A stretch of DNA of 64,000 nucleotides from Moringa oleifera (Eukaryota > Streptophyta > Magnoliopsida > Brassicales > Moringaceae): contig JAJFZO010000049.1 in the NCBI GenBank assembly GCA_021397835.1, positions 1,741,001 to 1,805,000 on the forward strand. Direction: 5' to 3'. Made by a program: the position numbers and the translations under genes. This document shows, one piece after another, positions 14,501-27,300 of the stretch. Position 1 is the stretch's first letter. Every line of letters starts with the position of its first letter. The notes under the pieces are model-generated. The model was not told the origin of the DNA. It did not search any database and was given only the letters and a program-made list of their open reading frames with translations.

Positions 14501-15843
14501 TTTCCGTTCACTGCATCAGACATGTCAGGAATGGGAGTAGACACAGCACTTGATACTGCATTTACATCTGATGTGGCAAGTTCAGTTGGTTTGCAGCTAG
14601 GACCAGATGGTGGAGTTGGAAATCCCAGAGATTCTCTCAGATCATTGGATCAGATTCAGTGGAATTTCAGCCTTTCAGACCTGACGGCAGATTTATCAAA
14701 CTTGGGAGGTAGCTTGTGGCTTGTTTTCATCAAAACCAATTTTAAATATCTTTTCAACTTCGGCTTATCTTTGGTTCATCTCAAGTTGTTCTTCAGTTTA
14801 TTTCATAAGCAGTTTATAGAATCTAGAAACTTCTGAATTTGCTTCTGTTAGCGACATTTATATACGGTAGTTTTACTTTTTATCAAGCTGTTACTGAAAA
14901 GAGAAAAGATAACTGTGAAAATCAGTGATGCTTCATCAAAACCAAATGAACTTCTGCGGTGAAGAAAATAAATTGTCAGAAAAAACTGGAAAAGTTTCGA
15001 TATGTCCAGGGATATTCTTGGAAATCTAAGCTCTATGGTTCCACCCTGTTCTCTCTTCTTTGACATTAATTTCTGGTATTGTTCAAGATTAAAAATTTGT
15101 AGTCTCTTGCATCTGTAAAATATAGTTGACTCGTTTGGGTGTTAAGAAAACGGTTATACTGCTTCCATTTAGCAGCATTCATATTGCTTGGTTTATTTAG
15201 ATGCATTTTATTACTTTCTGGAAATTGTTAATAATATGTTTGGCTTGGAAATGTTTGCATTTCGCAGATCTAGGAGCCTTAGGAAACTATCCTGGTTCAC
15301 CCTTTCTGCCTTCTGATTCAGAAATTTTGCTCGACTCTCCTGAGCAAGATGACATAGGTAAGGGAGATTGTCTTCCTTTTATGCTTTCTTTATTTTGAGG
15401 AAACAATCATGGGCAGGAACAACCTATATTTCTTATTTTTTTTAAATTTTTTTTCCATGGTTATATTGATACCTTTTGAAAGATTAAAATGGAAGTAGAA
15501 GTTAGGGGCAAGCAATGATGGAATAGGTTAAATGGAGGTCTCCCTATTAATAATCTGATAAGACATCAGCTTCAGGTGGTCTTTCTCTTTGATGAGATTC
15601 AGTTACAATAAAAATTATATATGCTATTATTTGATGTAGTATGTATGAGTCATAAATGGGGCATCCAAGTTACATTTAATTCTAATAAAGTTTTTGCATC
15701 TGTTTTCATTATTACAATTTACTAAATTTCAACACGTAGGTTGGTAATGTTACTGATCGGTATTCTCTTATTCAGTGGAAGAGTTTTTTGTCGATTCTGT
15801 TCCTGGTCCACCATGCTCTCAGTCTGATGAGGAGAAATCCTAA
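11539..15843 (+). CDS. Conserved plant protein of unknown function (373 aa, 8 coding exons)
   Basis: Exons 11539-11571, 11891-12043, 12189-12294, 12737-12919, 13999-14164, 14386-14708, 15268-15357 and 15776-15843 join in phase with GT..AG junctions and end at TAA, giving 374 codons. The start is the ATG of MADQSSINAAD, which splices in phase to a Gln/Ser/Thr-rich segment. The most ordered part is about residues 55-135. It starts at DIELVQNLIERCLQLYM, holds VWQKLEEENADFF, and runs through a Lys/Leu-rich amphipathic stretch, as expected for a short helical module. The rest is low-complexity and rich in Pro, Met, Ser and Gly, with an acidic tail (EEFFVDSVPGP, then SDEEKS). I recall plant homologues carrying this block but no experimentally named function. 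No signal peptide or membrane segment is seen. The tail composition would suit a nuclear co-regulator, which is inference only. Confidence 0.8.
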
Positions 15844-18800
15844 ACTGAGGTGATGCAACCTTGGCTCCTTATAATTGTTAGGACATGATAGTTTAGATCA
15901 ATAAATAAATTATTGCCATCTATTGAGTAGAAAATCTGGGCTATTAACAAATTTGAACATTTGAGTGTAATCTGGAATCAGTACGGAGCATGCGATTTCT
16001 GAAGTAGCCATTTCTTCACTGATTAGTTGAAATTTTCTTGATTTTCATTTAGATTGTAATCCCAAACTTAGAACTTGAGGACCATTTGTCTCCTGTCTTG
16101 ATGTATTGCTGAAATCTTGAATACGCTATCTTGATTCTGATTGGGCCTTTGTTGTCAACAACACTAATCCAAAGCCTAATTCAACAGTGTGCTAAGAACA
16201 CAATCCAAAACAAAACATGCCTGATTTTGGCAGTGCACAGTAGAGCTGGGTCTGAGGACCATGGCTATCGAGCTGGTTCTATAGCAAATATGAAGGTTGT
16301 TACCAGATTCCTATGATGGATCTACATACTTGTAATCTTCTCTTTTACTTTGCATCTGATTTCATCGACAGATTGGATTGATTGAATAAGAGTTTAGCAT
16401 GGATTAGCCCATAGTATATAAATTCTACCTCTCAGAGTCTTGTCTGTCTACTATCTTTAACCTGGGCGCAGTCTGTTTAATCTTCTTGACCTATTGAGTT
16501 TAAACTGACTTGCAAAAACTTCTGCCTGTAAAGCCAAGTTAGGTTGGGTTTGATTTTAATTCTTTTTCTTTTTATATAATCTTTTGCTGAACTATAATCA
16601 CAAATCATGATAAAATTTGTTGTCTGGTTGGTTGTGTATGTTGAAAAAAAAAACCCTTAAAATTAACACTTAAATCTAAATAACTTGAATTTCTTGTGAT
16701 CCGAAATTGCACCTTTTTTTTTCATACTAAAATAGCCCAATTAAATGACTGTTTGGTTGATTGCTCTACTTTCAGAAACAGATGTTAAAAAGGGAAGTAA
16801 CATTGAACCTGGTCGGAGCAAAGGCCATCCAGGCAAAGGAAGATTAGATTACAGTTCGGGATATGTGCCCTAAATGTAAAAGAAATGGTTGCACCTTCAT
16901 ATTGTTCCTGTCTTCCTTATGCCGCCCGCCATCTCCCAATGGAAAAAGAAAGATATAATTATTATTAGAATAAGCAACAAGTGTCCATAAGATACGACAG
17001 TGGAACCCCATGTTTTGTACCCTTGACAACATGTATGGAAAAAGAAGACTTTTCACAGTATGTACCAAAATTATTTTTTAATAAATTGTAATTATATTAA
17101 ATATTTTAAAGTCTTATATAAAAAACAATCTTATTCCTTTAATTCTAAAAATTAAAATTCTAAACTTTTTTATTATAATTATCAGCATAAATATAAAGTG
17201 TTTTATTGGAGCTGCTCCATTAATAGAAGAACAGCATGGGCCAAGCAACCTTGTCTTATTCTTCACAGCTTTTAACTCTCCAACAGAGGAGTAGCCGTGG
17301 GAAAGGACTGTACGGATACGACATCTCTTTATAGGAATAGGATGACCATTGATCCCACACTTCTCATCTTCCCAATCACAAACTAGAGAAAATCTTAAAT
17401 GCCAAATGACAAGTTATTACCGTTTTTATATTATATTGCAAAGAAAAGTACGTTTTCTAGTCAAAATATTGAAAAATATTTGGTTCATAACAGAGTAGAT
17501 TAAGTCATTCTTTAAGTTTTAATTCCACGTTTTGGATCTCAAGTTTCATGATACACATCGTTTTCTTGGAAAATTAAACTCCTCTTGGTTCATGAACAAA
17601 TGAAGATTCAGCTAAACAGGACGTTAACCTCTTTGCTTTGAGAGGAACCCAACAAACTTGACTTTTGACAAGATGGAATTAAAAATTTTAAGAAAAAAGA
17701 GCATTTAATATTACCCATATGTTCTTGACTCGTAATATAGTAGTAATTGGTCCAACAAACCATATGTGAGCCGATGCCGGGAAACAATTTCTCGGAGGCT
17801 CACTAGACTTGACTCTTCTCTGTCCTGGAAGCGTGGACCGCGTCTTTTCCCTCTTTATCCTTTTTTTTATTTTCCCTCTCTTTCTCACAGTCTTTCTCTG
17901 GAAATGTACACACTAACTGGCTTCGTGGGCTCTCTCTCTCCGCGAACTTTCTTCTAAAAAGGCTGCCTTGCCAATTTCCTTTCTCTTTCTAATATCTGAA
18001 TCACTCTTCTGTTTATCGTCCATTATAGGGAGACAGACCGGTCGGAAGGATATCTGTTTGGTTAGCGGGAAATTTAGTAGAAGAAGGTATATCACTGAAT
18101 GGAACAGCGTTTAATTGAAAGGACCTTACTTTGAGTTACGTCTTCCGCGTTCGTAAGAACAGTGAGGAATTTCATTGTCCTTTTCCTATCATTTTCTCAG
18201 CAACTAAGTAGTAAGAGAAATTTGGTCGTCTTTTCTCTCTTGTTCTTCTTCCCTTCTTTTTGTTCCCTTTTCTTCTTTTTTGACTTTGAGTTGTGCCTTA
18301 TACTTTGATTGTTACCATGATTTTCTGAGAGAAACGGCATACAGTCAATTGTTTCACCCTCTAATCTTTCACTGTGATCATTTTATTGTGGTCGACTTCT
18401 TCTTTCTCTTGTTGTCTTTTGTATTGCCATAACTATGATCATCTCGTGGTCCATTTACATTTTTTTTTTCTTTTCTTGGTCTTTAGATGCATGAGTCAAC
18501 ACTTCTGATTCATGTAACTTCCTCTCTCTTCTTCCCTCAAGGAAAGAAGAAAGGCTATTAGGTGCTTTAGATGATCTTAGAATTTTGGATTTGGTTTTAT
18601 GGCTATGTCAATTAACTAATTATCTCTTAACAATCAAAATATTTCCTAAAACGGCTGGGATTACCATGTGGTTAATTCTTGCCATTGCCAGAAGTAGGCT
18701 GTATTTATATTTTCCTTCCCTGACCGTGTTAAATCTTATTTTTGATTTGAGAGACTCACATATTTGAAGTTGAACGTTTGCAGGGTTTGTAACTGTGAAT

Positions 18801-18860
18801 AAAGTGAACTTTGGTTCCCAACCTTGGCTTATTGGACCAGACAGCAAATTAGCCAAAGTT
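15844..18860. other. 3' region of the 11539 gene and 5' region of the CNGC gene
   Basis: The first few hundred bases are probably 3' UTR. Near 16773 a good acceptor (TACTTTCAG) opens a 33-codon frame ending in TAA, a weak candidate for an alternative last exon. AT-rich DNA follows at about 17070-17210. From about 17850 to 18260 the sequence is pyrimidine-rich (TCTCTCT tracts), as in plant 5' UTRs, and likely contains the CNGC transcription start and a leader. No other gene is supported. Confidence 0.5.
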
Positions 18861-21800
18861 ATGAATTTCAAGCGAGTGAAATTCGTGAGGTTAGTTTCTT
18901 CAGTCCTATGCCAACTGGTCATCTTTTGTTGCTTTCATTATCATTTATATGAAGTTCACTTTCTTTTGTGCCGCAAAATCAATTTCTATCTGTTTCATCG
19001 GCCTGTAGTTTTCACTATGAAAGGGTGAGTCTGTCCTCAAGTAAACATCATTGAAGTCTGTAGGTATTACATGATACTTTGCACTAACAATCGATGGTGC
19101 ATTGTTGTTATGAAGACTGGAACTTGTATGAGTGCCAAACTTGAAATGAGAAATTCCAAAAGTTTCATGGTTGAGTGAGTTATATGCTAGTGCAATGTAA
19201 ATGACCAGTGCAATAGGCTCCCAAATAAGTAGAACAACCCAATATGATTGATGATATAGGATCACACAATTTCTCATCTACAGATTGGCTGAACTGGTTA
19301 GGAGGTAAAATTGCAACTAGCTTTTATGTGGAAATGTTAACGATTTTCTGTAATAGCAAATTAGGATTGTTCGGGTCATCCAATAGGGTTAGTTACTAGA
19401 AGAGATTTACTGTATTGGCTTGTGTTCCCTGCTTTTATATGTTCTGCGTGTGTCCTCCTCCTTCTTGAACACTATTCCTCGTGATGGAGACTTAAAATTC
19501 TGCTGACATTTGGTTTCTACTACTTGCGATCCTCTTATTCAGGTTTGAAGACTGGAGTTCAGAGAGATCTTTCTCCCCAGATAATAGATTACATCCAAGG
19601 GGAGCTATACCATCTTTAAATGCAGTTCTGAGTAGTATCCGGAGAGGATTTGAGAAGGGGTCTGAAAGGATTAAAAGTTTGAAGAGACCAGTGAGCTTCT
19701 ATTCTTATGGAGATCATTCACAGAGAGAAGTGAGTTCTGGAAAGAAAATTCTAAACCCACAAGGGTCCCTTCTTCAGACCTGGAACAAAATATTTTTGCT
19801 CTCCTGTGTGATTGCATTGGCCCTGGACCCATTGTTCTTTTACATCCCCGTGGTTGATGGAAATTACCATTGCCTTGACTTGGACAGAAACTTAGAAATT
19901 ATTGCCTGCGTTCTTCGTACATTTATCGATATCTTTTACATAGTTCATATAATCTTTCAGTTCCAAACTGGGTTTATTGCGCCTCCTTCTAGAGTATTTG
20001 GAAGGGGTGAGTTGGTAGATGATCCCTTGGTTATAGCAAAAAGATACTTGTCTTCCTATTTTATTATTGACATTCTGGCAATTCTTCCCCTTCCGCAGGT
20101 ATGTTTGCTTTCTTCATTCAAGCTGAAGCTATACTGTACTTTTTCACTTGGTTCTGTAAAGCAATCTCAAATTGCAATTTAACACTTTCCGTTTGCCCCT
20201 GCTCAGATAGTAGCTCTATCTATCATGCCCACAGGGCAAAATTCATCACTTGTCACAAAAAACTTGTTGGAAGCTGTTATTTTCTGCCAATATGTCCCAA
20301 GAATTATTCGAATTTTTCCACTTTACAAAGAAGTGACAAGAACTTCAGGCATACTCACTGAAACAGCATGGGCTGGAGCAGCTTTAAACCTCTTCCTTTA
20401 CATGCTAGCCAGTCATGTAAGTTTGATTTCGGAGTCTCTTAATCCTTACTTCGATTCATGAGCATATCGTAATCATCATACAACTTTGATATTCCAGGCG
20501 ATCGGAGCCTTTTGGTACTTAGTGTCAATTGAACGACAAGACAATTGCTGGCGCCGTGAATGTGGAAAAAGAGAAAGATGCTATTATTCAAATTTGTATT
20601 GTAAAGAAACCAATCAAGTTAACAACACGTTTGTGAGTGAAGCTTGCCCTTTTATTGAACCTGATGAAATTAAAGATCCAGACGTCTTCAACTTTGGAAT
20701 ATTCATTGATGCTCTTAAGTCCAATGTGGTGGAGACATGGGATTTCCCCCAGAAGTTCTCTTACTGCTTTTGGTGGGGTCTGCGTAACCTTAGGTCTGTG
20801 AATCTATCATTCTCTTTGTGTAATCCTTAATTTAATTTAGCTACTGTTTGATGTTTATAATTTGATTGTGACTTGCAAGAGTCTTTCTTGGAATTGATCT
20901 ATTTTCATGGTAAGATTAATTCTCGAACTTCCTGTGTTTCGTTAAAGAGTTTGAGGTGGGAGCTTAAGTTATATGGCACTTTGCTGCTCGTTATTTAGTT
21001 CATCTGCTGTTTTGGGTCACTGGGGCTAGACAAACACAAGAAGGAAATGCTGCAAAACATTTGTTTTGATTGTGGGTTTGAAGTTCCTCGAATCCGTCAC
21101 GTCTTAAAAGTATCTTTTCTTTCCTATTGCAGCTCACTGGGCCAGAATCTCAAAACAAGCAAGTACGTGTGGGAGAATGTCTTTGCTGTCTTCATTTCCA
21201 TCTGTGGTTTGATCTTATTTTCACTGCTTATAGGCAATATGCAGGTAATCCTTTATCCTTATTGAATAGTATTTGACAATGTGATTCTGTAACACACGAG
21301 ATGACGATATATAAACACCATGTATAGATGCCATTACCATCTGAAGGATCCAAAACATTGATGCCACCATATTAGTCCATGTATCTGCCTCTTCAAATTA
21401 ATCTTTGACGTATGTTTTACTGCCCGAGTTTCTGCTCTGTCATTTCAGCCAAACATCCTTCTTCTTCTTGCTTAGGTTCTTCCACTTGAACCTTTTATCA
21501 ATATGACTTGAAGCCTGTTGTTTAATTCCGTTGTTATCCTGGATCTTATGAGTTTAAAGTACTCAAAGTTGTTTCTTTGTATTCACAGAAGTATCTGCAA
21601 TCCACTACAGTTAGGGTGGAGGAAATGAGGGTGAAAAGGCGCGATGCAGAGCAGTGGATGTCTCACCGACTGCTCCCTACGAACCTGAGGGAACGAATTA
21701 GGAGGTATGAACAGTACAAATGGCAAGAAACCAGAGGAGTTGAGGAAGAGAGTCTACTTCGAAACTTACCTAAAGATCTCAGGAGGGACATAAAGCGCCA

Positions 21801-22638
21801 TCTTTGCCTGGGTCTACTCACGAGAGTAAGTGCTTCCCTAAAGCTGCAGTGTCTTTGCAGACATTCAGACACATAAGCATTCAGAATGATTATGATGTCT
21901 TAGTTGTTGCCTCAAATGCTTTATAAGTTTTTCTTCTAGGTGCCAATGTTCGAGATAATGGATGAGCAACTATTGGATGCAATGTGTGATCGTCTCAAGC
22001 CAGTACTTTACACAGAGGATAGCTACGTAGTACGAGAAGGGGATCTAGTGGAGGAGATGCTATTTATCATGCGCGGTAATCTGGTGTCTACGACCACAAA
22101 TGGTGGAAGAACTGGATTTTTCAACTCTGTTTATCTCAAGGCTGGTGACTTCTGTGGAGAAGGGCTTCTTACATGGGCGTTGGATCCTCATTCCTCCTCC
22201 AATCTCCCCATCTCAACAAGAACAGTCCAAGCTGTATCAGAAGTTGAAGCCTTTGCCCTCATGGCTGATGACTTAAAGACAGTGGCCTCCCAGTTCAGGC
22301 GCATGCACAGCAAGCAACTCCAGCACACTTTCAGGTTTCACTCAGTGCAGTGGAGGACATGGGCAGCATGCTTTATACAAGCAGCCTGGCGAAGACACTG
22401 TAAGAGGAAGCTCGCTAAGTCCCTGCGTGAAGCAGAAGACAGGCTGCAAGACGCTTTGGCAAAGGAGTCTGGAAACTCAACAAGCCTTGGTGCCACTATC
22501 TATGCATCCAGATTTGCTGCCAATGTATTAAGAAATTTGAGGAAAAATGGGACACATACCTCTAGATTGCCCCAAAGATTACCGCCATTGCTGCCTCAAA
22601 AGCCAGCGGAGCCAGATTTCACTGCTGAGGATTCATAG
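18861..22638 (+). CDS. Cyclic nucleotide-gated ion channel, group I (CNGC1/10/13-like)
   Basis: Seven exons (18861-18889, 19543-20098, 20207-20416, 20498-20793, 21133-21244, 21589-21825, 21940-22638) give 712 aa, normal for the family. The start MNFKRVKFVRFEDW matches the group I N-terminus. S1 begins near residue 93, and the S4-S5 stretch reads PRIIRIFPLYKEVTRTSG. The pore helix and filter give LSSLGQNL with the plant GQN triplet at about 367-369. The C-linker runs to about residue 480. A cyclic-nucleotide-binding domain (about 485-600) and an IQ calmodulin site (WAACFIQAAWRR, about 621-632) follow. The C-terminus QKPAEPDF is also typical. Plant CNGCs form plasma-membrane Ca2+-permeable cation channels regulated by calmodulin. 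One oddity: the binding cassette reads GDFCGEGLLTWAL, where I recall CGEELL as usual. The gene lies tail-to-tail with the nsLTP gene. Channel family is certain, exact orthology is not. Confidence 0.93.
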
Positions 22639-23309
22639 CCTGCATTTTATGTTTCCTGACTTCATTCTTTGATCCATGAGTTATACTGCAGGAGACTGTA
22701 TATATAACATCAGTTAATCTGCTTTTTATATTGCTATATAATATGTGTAGTGGCCCTATTTGTTATGAAAGCTTACTCTTCTTTGCTGTGGCCATACAAT
22801 GCTCTGTGATGCCTGGTTGCATGCCATCTGGTCCCCTTATTATGTCTTCCCGTGTTCCTTCAGATGGTATTGTTGAATATACAAGCAAAAAAGAAATGAT
22901 TTTGAAGCTCCATGAGAAAATGAAAGAATATGCTCTTGCTTGAAATTGGATGACTGATAGAGCTAATCCTTGATCAAGCTGAGATGTGTGTTTACAGATA
23001 AGGACTCTTTTTGCTTAATTTTTATCAATTTCCATGAGTTATTCAGAGAAACAATATTGATAATTTGTACATTTTTGATATTTAGATAAAGCTAAGTAGG
23101 AGATGACTATTATTATTCTTTCTTCTTTGGCAGAACAAGCACAAACACAATATCAATTATTTCATTATATAAAGTACAAATTGACGTTAGTTTCCTTAAT
23201 GGATACGGCACTTCTAGCTTTTGTTGACACATTTTATTTTGTAAGTTCTTCTATCCAATGGTGCAAAGCAACACCTTCTTACTGGCAACATGGGTCACCC
23301 CTTGCAGAA
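22639..23309. other. Tail-to-tail spacer between CNGC and nsLTP genes
   Basis: Holds the likely 3' UTRs of the two convergent genes. AATAAA-like A-rich signals are scattered and no further coding region is visible. The 70-codon frame at 22731 has no family match I know. Confidence 0.5.
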
Positions 23310-23387
23310 TCAAACATGGCGAAACGCAGCCCTGCAACCAAAAAAAAAAACAAACATCAGAGCCTTTCGTGCATCGACAATGGAGAG

Positions 23388-23425
<38 letters not shown>

Positions 23426-23803
23426 CGTGGCACAATCTGTGTCTTTGTCGATCGGAGGGAGACTAATGGCGACTCCACATTTCTTAGGGAGTTGAGGGAT
23501 GAGAGAGGGATCATAAGTTCCAATGTGGGACAATGCTTGCTTGAGGCACTCACACACAGCTTGCCTATCAGCTTGGCTTTTAACACTATCACCAACTTCC
23601 TTAATTCCATTACAACAAGCAGGAGATGGCTCCTTGTCTCCGTCACTTCTGATGTAGTCAAGGCACGGGGCTACCTCTGCGGTGATGATTGGGCATGGTT
23701 GTGCAGTTACTGGCGAAAAGCCTGTGCCACTGAAGGCTGGCCTTGAAAGCAACGCCAGCATAGCTAAGAAACAGGTGGTTAGAAGAGTCATGGTTGCTCT
23801 CAT
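23310..23803 (-). CDS. Non-specific lipid-transfer protein, type 1
   Basis: Exon 1 is 23427-23803 and exon 2 is 23310-23331, giving 132 aa. A hydrophobic signal peptide (about residues 1-25) is followed by the eight-cysteine nsLTP pattern: C in QPC, C in APC, CC in PACC, CxC in VCEC, C in KKCG and C in DTDC. nsLTPs are secreted and carry acyl lipids in a helical cavity, with roles in cuticle formation and defence. The last intron falls just before the final codons, as is common in this family. Without splicing, the frame runs into a (CT)n-encoded Leu-Ser repeat, so the donor C|GTACCT at 23426 is required. The acceptor GGTTGCAG ending at 23332 gives the tail ATAAFRHV. The tail is the least certain part. 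Confidence 0.85.
23391..23422. repeat. (AG)n microsatellite inside the nsLTP intron
   Basis: Sixteen AG units on the plus strand, read as (CT)n on the gene strand, begin two bases after the GTAC of the 5' splice site. Length changes here would alter the start of the intron. Confidence 0.95.
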
Positions 23804-24380
23804 GGGTGATTTTCTGTGTTTATGATTAAGTCCTGCTTCGTACCCTAGAGGAGGGTAACATATTTATACCCATGATCGCAGCGTTGGTTTGTTCAGTGGA
23901 GGGGGTTTTGTCATGCAAGTCTCATGTCAGACATGCATTTCTGTTACTTGACTTTGTAGAACAAGCAAGTTTCATGCTTGGATTATGTCAATGCATGCTG
24001 GAAGGTCTCATTATAAGATCTCTACAGCATTTTTTAATTCATTTTTCTGTTACCATATTCTCAAGCATGCGTTGAGCACTTGCGTATCATGTCCAGATCG
24101 AATAAGCCCATCATGGGCAATTCGTGTTTCTTCAACAGAGAAGGAATGTAAGGCAAAGTTTTAAAATCGCAGAGGACTAGAGGTTTTCTTTTGTTGATCA
24201 AGCTGAGAAACAATGAATCATCAAAACATGCAAAGGACTCTTAAAAACAGTTCTGCTTTCCAATTTTAATAGTCCAAAGATGATACTGTACAGAAATGCA
24301 AGTCATGCTGAGACTATGACTGAACTAATATATCTAATCCTATTTACAAATGAATACTATGCATAAAGTGGAGTTTTGAG
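23804..24380. other. nsLTP promoter and ATG6 3' flank
   Basis: A TATA-like element on the minus strand (ATATTTATACC on the plus strand near 23859) lies about 55 bp upstream of the nsLTP start codon. The rest is probably nsLTP promoter followed by the 3' UTR of the ATG6 gene. No coding region was found. Confidence 0.5.
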
Positions 24381-27300
24381 TCATGAGTTTGTTGAGCTTC
24401 TAGCCATGGATTTGGAGTCAGAGCCAGGGCCAGGGCTACGCTTTGCATACAAAGAACCTGCAGCTGGTACTTCAACAGGTGAGGACACTAGTGCAGGAAG
24501 AGGCTGAAAGTTGGTGTTCCCAACAAACCAATAGAGAGCCCATTTCAAATTGCAGAGGGTGTATTTCAGAGCTTTGGTCCAATTCTCCTGCTTGTTGAAG
24601 CTTTGTGTGATAGAGTAGTTCTCCACCTTGTCATTCTCAATCCTGCAGGATCCACGCATGATTATCAGGAGTATTCCAGAAAGAAAAAATTATAACAATT
24701 ATGCCCCTTTTCCTGATAAGAATTTACATGTGAACATTTGCCTAATTTCATTTCTGATAAAAAAAATTAATTGTCATTTCAATTTAAACAACACAGACAA
24801 TGTTAAATTCTCGTGTCAAAGGCTAACACATGAAGAATGGGACAGTCCATTGCAGGTATTAGATATAGGTTCACCTACAGCTGAAACCAGATCTGATATG
24901 CTAAATGAAGTTTGCCATGCATTGTTAAGAACTAGACAGGGAAAAAAGAGTAACTGAAGGGAACCAGAAAAACTTTTATGGAAAAGACCAACAATTACAA
25001 AGAAAACATGTTAAACTTTGGCTGGCTGTAGGAAGATGATAATAAAAGCAAAAATTTACAAAGTGGAACAATCACCATAAACAGGATATGCGTCTCTCAC
25101 CCGCCTTACACTCCTATGAATGCTCTTCACATATATTAACCTCCATTTAGCCAAGACTTGATATAAAATAAATTACTTAGAGGAAATATACTATTGTGAA
25201 AGTAAAAATAGGTATATACAGTATAAAAGTGATAATTGAACAGTTAGAGTACTACTCCTGTTTCTTTGCAGACAAGAAAACTTACTTGTATGGCAATTTG
25301 AAACATTTTTCAAGTGGAATGTTGTTTTCTTGATCCTTAGAATTTGCAAAGTCAGCAAAGTCCTTAAGACATGTCAAAAACAGTGTCATTGCTTTGTCAT
25401 ACCGAGTGCTCCAGAACAAGTTCACTGGTCCAAACCTGAGAAATAGTCCCATTAGCTGAACAACATCCAACAAACAATTGAAAACAGCACAAAAGCTAAG
25501 ACATGAATTAGACGTATAATCCACATCTTTAATCTAATGATAGTTCTCAGAATTTCCTCCACATTGTCAGTTGTTCATAGAAAATAATAGACATAATAAT
25601 AGCTAAAATCATTTAACCAGACCACAAAGTCAAAATATGTATCTAGAAGAACTCAAATTAGATCATACTTTTTGCGCCAACAACTGCAAGGATACAGATG
25701 CACCATTAATCAAGTTTTAATGCTTCTACGTCAAAAACAAAACTACATAAGAGAAATTCTATGCAGTATAAAGGACTACTTACAGCTCATAAGTATTGTT
25801 GTTGCTGTCCACAATTCGAGGGTAACTTCCCATAGGATGTATTTTGATTCGGCATCTAAGTTGCCAATTAAGGAAATATCCGCATATCGTTTCCAAACAA
25901 AGTCAGGAAAACATGAAAGAATTACATACGATAATTATTTTTCATAAGACATTAACATAAATTCCAGGTCTCATCTTTTTTTCAGTTGTGGAGGGGGAAG
26001 AAGAACAACCCTGGCATGGGAGCTAATACAGGAAAGATGGTTACATTGGGGAGTCATTTACGCTCATTATCTATTATAGTTTATGATACCCATAAAACTT
26101 GGTTTTCATTCCTGGAGTCTAAATGAGTAAAGCCCCCTAATACATGACACTTTCTCACAAAATGCTTCAATAGCAACGGAACAAAGATGTGACAAATTTT
26201 ACCCCATAGAATATATTTAAAGTATCAAGCATGTCATAACTATAATCTTTGTTGATCATACACATGGAAGAAGAATTGTTTTGATAATGGATATTTAAGA
26301 TATCAATTGAAAGAAGATATCTGACAAGAACCAAAAAGCATTTCCATATCATCTGATGAAAGACAGATCTCTAGATGCCTCACTAAAAAGGATACTGAAA
26401 CTTTGGCCGGTAATAATTGCACATTGTATGGAGGAGAAGGCAAGCTTGGCCCCAAGCAGCATTTATCTCATCCCACTCAACCTAAATATCTCGACAACAT
26501 AAATATCATTAAATCAAAACCTTATTTCAAGTCCCGAAGAAAGGACAAAAGAAAATTTCAAAATGAAGGAAACATAGTTAGGATGAAAGTAACGACACAG
26601 TTTCTTATGAGAACGATTATCAAACTTGCCAAACTATGTAGACATATAACATCTTGCCAGAAATGGCAAACCTCAGGGAGACCCAGAACTCAGTTACACT
26701 CCATATCATCTTTTTCTGTCAGAAATTACAGTTCATAGCATCATCTTGGCAGAACAGAAAACATATCTTCATTTTATAAACCTTTTTCAAATCAAAGGCT
26801 GAGGGAGAGAGAGTCAACATGCCCCTAATTTTAGAAAATATGCAGATAAAAGCAAACTCTGAGTAACCAACTACAGAAGACTCTAAAGGAATTGCTCAAT
26901 TATCTTACTGGAATTTTAGGAAGTCTTCCAAGTCGGAAATTGTTAATTGTTCCAAATTCTCCATCATGCCAGATGGGGAAAGCATCATTCAGAACATTAG
27001 TACGCTTCAACAACTCTAAATGTGCTTGTGAAACTTCAATCTTTGCCAAGATTGCATCTCTCTCTTCCTGTTGACCAAAAATTTATGTTTACATCAAGAA
27101 CAGTAAAAGAATACAGAAAAAGCATGGGAAAGAGAGAATGTTTCCACAAGAATTACTCAAATTTTGTTAAGAAGACAGTAAGAGAGTCATAATCCATCCA
27201 CACAGAGAATAATGAATAACCCATGAGGCTAATGAGATCAAACCAAAATGATTTAAATGGAAAAGTACATGTTTCATCAACACCCATGATTGCAATTTTA

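Noticed and set aside
23103..23746. Plus-strand frames over the nsLTP gene containing Arg/Glu repeats
   Set aside because: Produced by the (AG)n microsatellite and antisense nsLTP sequence; the minus strand explains the locus fully.
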